Of a DNA stretch of 64,000 bases, positions 56,574 through 64,000 are shown piece by piece. Within the stretch, counting starts at the first letter, position 1; the number at the start of each line of letters is the position of its first letter. The translations under genes were made by a program, and so were the position numbers. Below the pieces are notes generated by a model. The model was not told where the DNA came from, made no database searches, and saw only the letters and a program-made list of their open reading frames with translations. This DNA comes from Argyresthia goedartella. Lineage: Eukaryota; Arthropoda; Insecta; Lepidoptera; Argyresthiidae. Where the stretch lies: the NCBI GenBank assembly GCA_949825045.1, contig OX463829.1:24336715-24400714 (forward strand), given 5' to 3'.

Positions 56574-56933
56574 CTAGAACCTCTGCAGACCGGGGGGTCC
56601 CGTCCCTGCCAGGGAACAAGTTAACAATGCGCCCCCTGCGCCAACGCAGTGGCGGTAGGTTAGCATCCTTAACCAGAACGAGGTCACCAACACTAGAGGG
56701 GCTGGTTTGTCAGTCCACTTAAGGCGCTGTTGTAAGATATGCAGATACTCGAGCGACCAACGCTTCCAGAAATTCTGAGTAAACTGCTGCAACATCTGAT
56801 ACCTTGACAACCGATACAATTTCACTCCCTCGAAGGGGTGCTCGGGCAACGCGTTAAGTGGCTGTCCTATCAAGAGATGGCCTGGGGTCAGAGCCTCCAG
56901 GTCATTTGGATCCGAGCTGAGCGGACACAACGG
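56574..56933 (-). pseudogene. BEL/Pao integrase C-terminal region after an in-frame stop
   Basis: About 120 codons in the same frame as the upstream pol but separated by TGA at 56934-56936. DPNDLEALTPGHLLIGQPLN and RYQMLQQFTQNFWKRW are typical of the region following the integrase core in BEL/Pao (DUF5641-type). With the stop upstream it would not be made as part of pol. The end (CSLAGTGPPGLQRF) is normal for a pol terminus. Confidence 0.85.
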
Positions 56934-56936
56934 TCA

Positions 56937-57950
56937 CGAATTGAGATCGGCCTCGATCTTACAAAACAATGTCGCGAGCTCCTCAAAAGTCAGCGCGGTC
57001 TGACCTACTATACGCCCTAAGTGCGTCTTCGCTGACTTAGCTACGGCCTCAAAAATCCCACCCCAGTGGGGGCAACTCGGTGGGCTGAAGGTCCACTGTA
57101 TACCCCGACGGGAGAGGGCCGTTCCAATATCCACTTTATTTACATTCAAAAAGTTGTCTATCTCTCGTAAGCATCGTTCCGCACCGATGTAGTTAGTGCC
57201 GTTATCAGAGCGGATCAAAGTTGGAAGTCCCCTTCGAGAAACAAACCTATCCAAACAAGCAATGAAAGCCTCTGTCGAGAGATCAGCAACGAGCTCGAGT
57301 TCAGGAGCCCGACATCCCCTGGATGCACAATCAGACGGGTTCAATTCTCCTGGTACATGTCTCCAAGTCAGTGGGACCTCAGACGACACAATCTGGGAGA
57401 CACGGTTCGCAACAAAAACCTCTAAGGTATGGACCGAAGCCTTCAGCCAGCACAAAACAATCTGGCTGTCCGTCCACGCGTACACCGTATCCTCCAAAAC
57501 CACTGACCCACACAACACTGTTAGAGTGTGATTCAAAAGTTTGGTCAAAAGAGCAGCCCCGGACAGTTCCAGTTTTGGAATCGTCATCCTTGTCCGAATA
57601 GGCGCTACCTTGCTTTTTGCCAAACCCAAACGCACTTCAACCTCCCCGGTGGAGGTGACGGTTCGCAAATAAACCGCTGCCGCAAACCCTCGTTCAGAGG
57701 CATCACAAAACCCGTGAAGGGTTGCCCTGTAATCCCCAGCAGGGACCAATTTCCTCGGCAGCGATACATTATTTATATTGAGGCCCAACCATTTCGCTAA
57801 ATCGTTCGATACAATGCAGCCCTGAGCTCCAGAATCTAATAGGGCGCGAACGTATGTTGGGTTGCCCGCCAAATCCCAAACAAGCACAGAGGCGATCGGT
57901 AACACCACCGTCTCCGGTTGGGGGGCAACAAGTTGTTGGGCCGCAAATTC
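56937..57950 (-). pseudogene. BEL/Pao pol remnant: protease, RNase H and integrase parts fused, RT missing
   Basis: Open for about 338 codons after the gag TAG. The aspartic protease active site is ALLDSGAQG near 57836. Near 57734 the sequence jumps from LVPAGD to TLHGFCDASERG, the start of the RNase H-like part, so the protease end and the whole reverse transcriptase, including its YxDD box, are gone. A second jump near 57284 (between ELELVAD and LSTEAFIACLD) removes the zinc-binding and first catalytic part of integrase. SDNGTNYIGA and GGIFEA keep the later integrase D and E. Both losses keep the frame. The product, if made by readthrough, could cleave Gag but not copy RNA. Confidence 0.88.
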
Positions 57951-59774
57951 CTAGCGAGGGCCCCCGGGGCCCCATTCTGCCTGTAACCGATCAGGTAGGC
58001 AGCTATACGCCAGAGGGTCCCATTGTACAAATGGCCCACGCGCCGGTTCCATTGCCACCCTACGACGCCCCCCGAAGGGTTGTGGGCGTGAATTCAACCG
58101 TGGCCGCTCCATGAGCGGGGGGGACATCACATGCGACCGACGAGGACGAGGCGACGAGCGGGGCGACAACTGAGGCGGTGTCCGAACCGCATCCGCATAG
58201 CTCGAAGGTGTCCCATGCCACCCGCCCGTTACGGCCTGCTCAACATACCCAATGTCCCGCTGAGTCGGATGCTGAGTCGCAACCGAAAACTCAGGGCCCC
58301 CCATGTGATGACCCTGAGTGCGGCCCTGCACCCCTGGGTGGCCGCGTGCTTGTGGCCCCATTGCCCGCTGAGTCGGATGCTGAGTCGCAACCGAAAACTC
58401 AGGGCCCCCCATGTGATGACCCTGAGTGCGGCCCCGCACCCTAGTACTACCCTGTGCACGTGGGGACGTTGGCCCCTGAGTTGCGCTCCAAGTCGCAAAC
58501 GAATTCTCAGGGCCCCATTCCGTATCACCCTGGGTACGGCCCTGTGGTGGCTGTTGGCCGGACCGGTTCATGCACAACAGATTGTTGTGGGCCCCACCAC
58601 AATATCCGCACAATTTAGTGCGCGTGCAGTCCCTAGCCATGTGTGGCCCGAGGCACAGGAAACACCAGCTCCGCTGCTTGGCCATCCGGCGCCGTCCCTC
58701 AACCCTAAGTTCCCCGAACTTATTGCAATCGCCCACAGCATGGCCAATCTGCCTACAACATGGGCAGGTCTCACTATGTGGTGTCAATGCACTCACAGTC
58801 CCATATGACTGCCGGTTGGTGCGGTCCTTCCTCGTCGGAGAGCCCCTACTCACAGCGCTCCCGGCAGCTCTCTGTGGCTCCGAAGGATGGGTGACCGTCA
58901 ACCCCAAATTCTCTGCCCGTCGAGCCTCCTCTTCCAAAAATCCGACCAAGTCGGAGAAGGCGGGCAGGTCCTCGGCCGACCTCCCGTGAGACTGTTCGAA
59001 ACGAGTCTGCACGTCAGCGGGTAGGCGGGAAAGTACAATGTACAGCAATAGGTACGACCATTCACCAACCGGAAGTCCAAGATTCTCTAGGGCCTTGGTG
59101 ACGGACAACAACGGGTTCAAAACCTCCGTCTGTATGGCCCCGACCTTGTTCACAACCGGGATGCTAAACAAACGGTTCAGTTGGGCATCGGCCAACCTCC
59201 GTTTGTTGTGGTAACGTCTGACCAACAATTGCCTGGCCGTTTCATAGTTACCCTCCGTAACTGTCAAATGAGCGACCAGCTCCCTGGGCTCACCCCTCAA
59301 TGCTGCCACCAGCTGAGCCATTTTGACAGACTTGGTAATGTCCGATCGCATGTGCACCAAACTGTCGAACAGATTGATGAAGCTCATCCATTCACCGGAC
59401 ACTCCGTCAAAAGTAGGCATAGTTATAACGGGTAACCTGGTCCCCGATCCCTGATGCGGCAGAGGTGCTTCAATGTCACCACCATGGCTGGACTCGCGCT
59501 GCCTACGTATGTCCGCAGCCTTCTGCGTGATAGCAGCTGCCATCTCCATACACTGGTCGACATCCCCTAGCAACCGTGACAGCCTGTCAGGTGCGCAACC
59601 ATCAACTGATTCCGCCTGCGCGGACAATTCGAGCACCCTGTTGTAACGTTCCTTAACGTCCATAGACCGCTCCAATACCACATCATGCCTATCTAAACGG
59701 TCTATCAGACCGTGTGCGGAGGAAAACCATCTGAGTTCCTTAGAAACACCCTTCTGTATTTCAGACAACGACAT
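57951..59774 (-). CDS. BEL/Pao Gag polyprotein
   Basis: 607 residues, start ATG at 59774. The coiled N-terminal part (about 1-100) precedes the Gag core found in BEL/Pao elements (DUF1759-type, about 114-260, with LPVITMPTFDGVSGEWMSF). Three zinc knuckles C337-C350, C371-C383 and C389-C401 bind nucleic acid. Residues about 405-530 are Gly/Gln/Pro-rich and contain a 36-residue direct repeat (GHHMGGPEFSVATQHPTQR occurs twice). The C-terminus is basic and proline-rich. Gag packages the element RNA into cytoplasmic particles. No frameshift or stop is seen within it. The frame ends at TAG (57951-57953) and pol follows in the same frame. Confidence 0.93.
   Translation of the reverse strand: MSLSEIQKGVSKELRWFSSAHGLIDRLDRHDVVLERSMDVKERYNRVLELSAQAESVDGCAPDRLSRLLGDVDQCMEMAAAITQKAADIRRQRESSHGGDIEAPLPHQGSGTRLPVITMPTFDGVSGEWMSFINLFDSLVHMRSDITKSVKMAQLVAALRGEPRELVAHLTVTEGNYETARQLLVRRYHNKRRLADAQLNRLFSIPVVNKVGAIQTEVLNPLLSVTKALENLGLPVGEWSYLLLYIVLSRLPADVQTRFEQSHGRSAEDLPAFSDLVGFLEEEARRAENLGLTVTHPSEPQRAAGSAVSRGSPTRKDRTNRQSYGTVSALTPHSETCPCCRQIGHAVGDCNKFGELRVEGRRRMAKQRSWCFLCLGPHMARDCTRTKLCGYCGGAHNNLLCMNRSGQQPPQGRTQGDTEWGPENSFATWSATQGPTSPRAQGSTRVRGRTQGHHMGGPEFSVATQHPTQRAMGPQARGHPGVQGRTQGHHMGGPEFSVATQHPTQRDIGYVEQAVTGGWHGTPSSYADAVRTPPQLSPRSSPRPRRSHVMSPPLMERPRLNSRPQPFGGRRRVAMEPARGPFVQWDPLAYSCLPDRLQAEWGPGGPR
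58255..58570 (-). repeat. 108-bp tandem repeats inside gag
   Basis: Two near-identical 108-bp units start at about 58258 and 58366 (CGCTGAGTCGGATGCTGAGT), with a third diverged unit near 58470-58560. All keep the reading frame. Confidence 0.85.
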
Positions 59775-60395
59775 GATCGGAACGATACTTACTCACAATT
59801 TGCAATAACTCAATTATATTGGACCCTCCAGTCTACAACCCAAACGAGGGAACCCTAATCTATAACTTAAACAATGCTGATTTCCCCAAACAATAGAAAC
59901 CGAGTTTTATATCTACACAAATTCTGTAAACAACAATTTAGTTTCCCTATATCATATAACACACACCGATAGTCAATATTAGTTCAAGTTATAAATTGCT
60001 ATAAACTGAAAACAATGTCATAGGCTGCTATCAATAAATGTAACTACCTATGTTAACCAAACATTCATTAGCATTACTAGACCACTAATAGATTGACTAA
60101 CTGGTAACTGGTACTTCAATGCAAATTTCAATTCACCTACAATGTACCTGTAATGTAATTACTATTCTGAGTCACATCTCAGTACAACTGGTCATTTAGG
60201 GAAAACTGTTATATCTGTCTGTCTACTACCAGCAATAGACTTATAGCTTACAACACTACCAATCTATGTGGATACAGGAACAATACCAAGTTAGCTAATA
60301 ACCGCCTATACCTACAGATTGATAGTCCCAAATCGTGGGTTCCTGGAGCCCTTGACGGCTGCAAATCTCAGGAAACCACGCTCTTGCTACCAAAA
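59775..60395 (-). other. BEL/Pao leader with primer-binding-site candidate
   Basis: A 621-bp untranslated leader. Next to the 5' LTR, read on the - strand, TTT is followed by TGGTAGCAAGAGCGTGG (60376-60392), a TGG-starting stretch in the place expected for a tRNA primer-binding site. Which tRNA would pair was not determined. Confidence 0.6.
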
Positions 60396-60899
60396 TGTTC
60401 AGGCCTCTCGGCACCCAATGACCTCGCAGGGGCCCATAGCTACGAGGTAGCGTAGCGATCGGATGCCAAGAAGCAAGAACGTCGGCGATTCACCGAGCTA
60501 AAGTAAATAGATTCTATCTGACCTGGTCTGTGCTTCGTTCCCGTCAAACTCCTGTCTCTCTGCAAGGCCTGGGTGCACCCTAGGCTCTTCTTGGTAGACA
60601 GGTTCTTCAGCCAACCAGGTGTGGCTGGCAGGCCAGCTTCGACGCGCACATACGCGTGAATGCGAACTTTATCTGGTTCGGTGAACCACAATACACTCAG
60701 CTAAATAGACAATCCTGAGGGGAGCCCGAATACAATTCCAGATGGCTTACGATTTAATTTCAATGCCCTATACCAATACGCGTCACATTGCGGGGGCTTT
60801 TCGTCTGTCAGTTGTCAAAAACTGCTCGGTTGGCAGCTCCGTCAAATTCAAAATGGCCGTTCCGAAACCATCGATCGAGTATCGATTCTGAATCGAACA
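60396..60899 (-). repeat. BEL/Pao 5' LTR
   Basis: 504 bp, promoter-bearing LTR for the - strand element. GGGAA target duplication follows at 60900-60904. Confidence 0.95.
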
Positions 60900-60983
60900 G
60901 GGAAGAATCGTAATGAAAGAACCATCAATGAACTTTTGTTAACTCATCGACTGACGTAGCTAAGACGTTGTTGTTATTTTCAG

Positions 60984-61111
60984 GTACATCATGATAGCCC
61001 ACCACAGCTGGTACGGCCGAATATACCGGAAGATGTACATCGCTCTCATGATTGTCTTCTCGTGGCTGTTCTCCTATGGAATGCAGACGCCGACCCTCCT
61101 AGGGATATGGG
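60984..61111 (+). CDS. moody: Moody/Tre1-type GPCR, coding exon 4 (TM4)
   Basis: Acceptor TTATTTTCAG|G at 60983/60984 and donor ATGGG|GTAAGT at 61111/61112. 128 bp encode residues 128-170 and one base of 171. YIMIAHHSWYGRIYRK is intracellular loop 2, directly after NRY. TM4 is about 146-165 with the conserved W155 and S157-type residues (FSWLFSYGMQTPTLLGIW). The TPTLLGIWG end fits the Moody group. Only 84 bp separate the acceptor from the BEL/Pao LTR. Confidence 0.9.
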
Positions 61112-61439
61112 GTAAGTGGGCCTCTTTACCTATACTTTCTTATATTTTTGTTTAAGAGGGAGCACCTTTTAGCGGTACTTAGAATTTTGCACTCTCCTTG
61201 AATGTAGTTTGATTCCAAAAGTCGCAGCATAAGGGGGCCTGTATCAATCTTGCCAAGGATTTTTTGGTATGAAAATGGCCAAACAAATATTTCCGGAGTA
61301 TTTTAACAGCATCTTAACACCACCGGGTGTAGGTTGTGACTCTGTCAATATTCAAATAATATTCGTAGAAAAATTAATCCAGACCTAGCTGAACCGATAT
61401 TAGTATGTGCCTATAAGTAATATTTCATGGTATTTTCAG
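61112..61439 (+). other. Intron 4
   Basis: 328 bp, GTAAGT to TTTTCAG, phase 1. No inserted element was recognised. Confidence 0.8.
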
Positions 61440-61593
61440 GTAAATTCGACTACGACCCTGAGTTGGGAACCTGCTCTATCGCGCCCGATGCAAACGGACG
61501 GTCCTCGAAGACCGCCCTCTTCATCATTGCCTTCATTGTACCAGCGCTGCTGATCCTCATCTGTTACGCGAGGATATTCTGGGTGGTTCATAG
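61440..61593 (+). CDS. moody: Moody/Tre1-type GPCR, coding exon 5 (loop 2, TM5)
   Basis: Acceptor TATTTTCAG|G at 61439/61440 and donor CATAG|GTTAGT at 61593/61594. 154 bp encode residues 171-221 and two bases of 222. KFDYDPELGTCSIAPDANGR is extracellular loop 2, with C182 the partner of C103. TM5 is about 194-216 with P205 (IIAFIVPALLILICYARIF). WVVH leads into intracellular loop 3. The phase fits exons 4 and 6. Confidence 0.9.
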
Positions 61594-62214
61594 GTTAGTG
61601 CTACTTTACCAACTGCAGTTTTAACTTTTCTAGTGACTTACTGAACTAACTAAGCGACCCAAAACCAGCTTCACAGCCTGCTGTTAAGGTTAGGTTATCA
61701 AAAATATTGTGATATTTTTTCGGATGGATCGTGTCTAACAAGATTTCATGAGGAACACTTTGAAAGTACAAGTTTGGGAGAAGCCACACGGGAGTTGCCG
61801 CTGCATTGCGTTGGCGCAGCGACGAAGGAGCGGTGGTGACGGTCCGTAGTTCCATACTAATCTGGGCGACATGTGTGTGTGGCATCTCTCTGATCAGTAC
61901 ATGATAGATGTACTCATTTTGTATTTCATTTCATATGATTGAGAAAAGTACTATACGCCTCTGGCCGTGAAAAGGGCTTGCCGGCTTCATATCTCTATCC
62001 GGCCTCCCTACTACCTGATCAGCCAGCAAACCCATCTTTCCCGGCGTCTGCAGTAATGTACTTTTTTCACTCCACTGCTCGGAATTGTGGCTAAAGATGG
62101 CAATGGGGCCGCAAAACAATGAAACCAGGAAAACAAAATAACAGGCCAGAAAAAAACATTGTTGCCTTGTTTGTTATGGTTCTGTCACGTTTCAACAGAT
62201 GGCGCTTCATGCCG
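61594..62214 (+). other. Intron 5, 5' part, unassigned
   Basis: No gene or repeat copy was recognised. Bases 62200-62214 lead into LINE-e. Confidence 0.5.
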
Positions 62215-62815
62215 TATCGGTACATAACTTTAATACTAGAAACAAGGACAAACTTGCAGTGCCCACTACTCGGCTCCATAAAATAAAAAACTCGTTCAAG
62301 GGTAATTGTGTAAGATTTTACAATAAACTCCCAAGCACTTTGACAGATCTATCAATTAATAAGTTCAAGAAATACATCAAGCAAAGGCTTATTTCTAAAG
62401 CTTACTACAGTATTAAAGAGTACATAGACGATAAAAATGCTTGGGACTGAATTGTTCTAATTAATTGTGAGCATCCTCACTGCCAGAGTTTCTTTTACTG
62501 GACACTTGGAGGCCTTTTACACCTCCAAAGATTAATTTAATTATACAACTCTTGACTGTGGGGACTATTTACATCTCCTATTATCATTGTATTATTGACT
62601 AAAGAGACTATACATCTCTGTTATTTATATTTTAATTATTTTATTATGACATTTGAGACTCTTTACATCTCTCAGAAACAATAATTAAGTACTTTTTTTT
62701 TTCTGATAATATGATAATAATACCAAATGTTCTGTAAAAAATGAAATGAAATGACATGTGAAAGTGCCCTTGTGGCCTATTTACAGAATAAACGTTTTGA
62801 GTTTGAGTTTGAGGT
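62215..62815 (+). mobile_element. LINE-e 3' end in receptor intron 5
   Basis: Residues HNFNTRNKDKLAVPTTRLHK, RFYNKLP and KAYYSIKEYIDDKNAW at 62225-62447 form an intact ORF2 C-terminus with stop at 62448-62450. An untranslated part and a (TTTGAG)n tail at 62794-62813 follow. It is severely 5' truncated and in the same orientation as the host gene. Confidence 0.85.
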
Positions 62816-62984
62816 TTTTAACGTATTATCCGTCATGCCGTCGCGTCGGTAAAAGCATGCCTGACTTGTACTGTTAATTGCGGTAGATGGCGGATCAATG
62901 AGTTTCGTTCATCTGATCGAGGACTCCCCCAGCGGAGCTCCAAACCTAATTTATGTGAAAATATTTTTTCTGTACAATTAATTT

Positions 62985-63115
62985 TACTTCTTCGCAGTAG
63001 TCATGAAAAGCACTATGTAATGTTTCGGCCAAAAGTGCAATAGGTGGACTCCTCTCTTAGAAGTCCTCGCCTGCGATTCGGCCCTCAAACTCACTCGTCT
63101 ATCACTATTATTAAT
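62985..63115 (+). repeat. Interspersed repeat F, copy 2
   Basis: Aligns with 1660-1790 (CGCAGTAGTCATGAAAAGC; CCCTCAAACTCACTCGTC). Confidence 0.6.
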
Positions 63116-63389
63116 AGACTTCACAAAAGGAGCAGTGTAGGAAGCAGGAACAATTACGCGTCGAAAAAGTTTGCGAATCGAACTGTCAGTGACTCTTATG
63201 CACAATGACTTAAGGTTGATGTTATCTGAACTCGAACACTTTTTCACTCTGGTATTTATTCCTGCTTGCGCCACAGGTTTACAAATCGTCGGTATCTATG
63301 TTTTTTTATGTATGTTATTTGATTTCTCCAAGCCGCTAGCCGGTTGGACCGATTTTGAAATTATAATTTTTCGTTTGAAAGGGCCTTTC

Positions 63390-63512
63390 GCCCTTTCATT
63401 TGGTCCAATTGACATCAGGGTCAGGAATATATGATGGCGTCCTAGAGAAATCGAAGGAACTCTTCAAATATTATGTGCAGCCCTATAGCGATTTTTGTAT
63501 TTTAGTGAAACT
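63390..63512 (-). repeat. Interspersed repeat H, inverted copy
   Basis: Reverse complement matches 32085-32215 (ATAATATTTGAAGAGTTCC; ACAAAAATCGCTA; GATGTCA). Confidence 0.65.
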
Positions 63513-63597
63513 GATTATGAAGACCACAGATCGCCACAGAAACTGCATCATACTAGGTATCCTACCTATACAGGTTGCGAGATGATAAATGGAAAGT

Positions 63598-63842
63598 GAC
63601 GACCCGAATGGCTGAGTCGGCAGAGACCCTGCCTACGAAGCCAAGGGTCCTGGGACTCCCGGTGGGGGCAAATATATGTTTAATGAGAACGGATATTTGT
63701 ACCCTAGTCATGGTTGTTTATCTATCTAACTATAATATTTATCTATATAAGTATGTGTATCGTTGTCTAGTACCAAGGTACAGGGAATCCTAGTTTGCAG
63801 TTAAATCAATGCGTGTAAATAGTGTCCAAGGTATTATTATTA
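63598..63842 (+). mobile_element. SINE-B copy in receptor intron 5
   Basis: GACCCGAATGGCTGAGTCGG, then a B box damaged by a small deletion (GGTCCTGGGACTCCCGG), AGAACGGATATTTGTACCCT and a TTATTATTATT end at 63831-63842. Confidence 0.85.
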
Positions 63843-63978
63843 TTATAAATGGAGGTGACGGTGCCAGTAGAGCTTCTAAACAATTTATTTACGTCACGAT
63901 AAGAAATCATCTAGAAAAACTGTTTAACTCAACCTTAGTCAGTTTAGTTTTATTTTTATTTAAACTATCATTCTGCAG

Positions 63979-64000
63979 CTCCGAGCAACGAATGCGGGAA
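63979..64000 (+). CDS. moody: Moody/Tre1-type GPCR, coding exon 6 (start only)
   Basis: Acceptor ATTCTGCAG|C at 63978/63979. The 22 bases complete S222 and give S-E-Q-R-M-R-E, the beginning of intracellular loop 3. The phase fits exon 5 exactly. TM6, TM7 and the cytoplasmic tail lie outside the window. Confidence 0.85.

Larger units (their letters stand above)
55979..60899 (-). mobile_element. BEL/Pao LTR retrotransposon, RT-deleted, in receptor intron 3
   Basis: 4,921 bp on the - strand. The two 504-bp LTRs are bounded by TGTTC...GAACA and read as identical. The target duplication GGGAA lies at 55974-55978 and 60900-60904. Internal order on the - strand: 5' LTR, ~620-bp leader, gag (59774-57951), in-frame TAG, protease, RNase H remnant, integrase remnant, in-frame TGA, integrase C-terminus, 3' LTR. 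Complete BEL/Pao elements carry a full reverse transcriptase, which is missing here. It is therefore non-autonomous but recently inserted, and would have needed enzymes from a related element. Confidence 0.93.

Noticed and set aside
57196..57800. Overlapping + strand open frames of about 90-111 codons
   Set aside because: Antisense shadows of the BEL/Pao pol remnant.
58131..58808. 225-codon gene on the + strand
   Set aside because: It is the antisense shadow of BEL/Pao gag; length comes from the GC-rich in-frame repeats.

Overview
The window looks like a piece of a lepidopteran nuclear genome. It is AT-rich and intron-dominated, with no operons and very little coding sequence. Most of the recognisable DNA is interspersed repeat. 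The organism call rests on repeat families that I associate with moths and butterflies (for example the repeat running from GGTCAAGTGCGAGT to GGTACGGAACCCT with GACG microsatellites inside) and on an insect-type receptor gene. The species cannot be named from the sequence.

The one host gene I can support is on the + strand and is incomplete. It is the 5' part of a class A GPCR closest to the insect moody/Tre1 group, most like Moody. Five coding exons (49560-49630, 52190-52330, 54827-54997, 60984-61111, 61440-61593) and the first 22 bases of a sixth (63979-64000) splice together with consistent phases into about 229 residues. These cover the N-terminus with two N-glycosylation sequons, TM1 to TM5 and the start of intracellular loop 3. 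TM6, TM7 and the tail lie beyond the right edge. The ATG sits directly on a splice acceptor, so at least one 5'UTR exon lies upstream. A CpG-rich block ending in a good splice donor at 15672 is a candidate, which would make the first intron about 34 kb.

Two well-preserved mobile elements sit inside this gene. Intron 2 (between coding exons 2 and 3) holds a 2.1-kb cut-and-paste transposon (52652-54762). It has identical 28-bp inverted ends, a TA target duplication and a spliced transposase whose catalytic triad is D-D-(82)-E. Intron 3 holds a 4.9-kb BEL/Pao LTR retrotransposon (55979-60899, - strand). Its two 504-bp LTRs read as identical and it has a GGGAA target duplication, but the reverse transcriptase is missing. 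Gag, protease, part of RNase H and part of integrase are joined in one frame, interrupted by an in-frame TAG and an in-frame TGA.

The rest of the window (1-49559 and 61594-63978) is a graveyard of smaller repeats. These include 5'-truncated Jockey/CR1-like LINEs, two abundant tRNA-headed SINE families, several non-autonomous elements with clear ends (4128-4744, 16599-16908, 20511-20926, 23362-24122), a palindrome-rich element at 10422-11137 interrupted by a SINE, long inverted repeats at 31755-32715 and 42524-42675, and many tandem duplications. No rRNA, no convincing functional tRNA, no CRISPR array and no second host protein gene were found.
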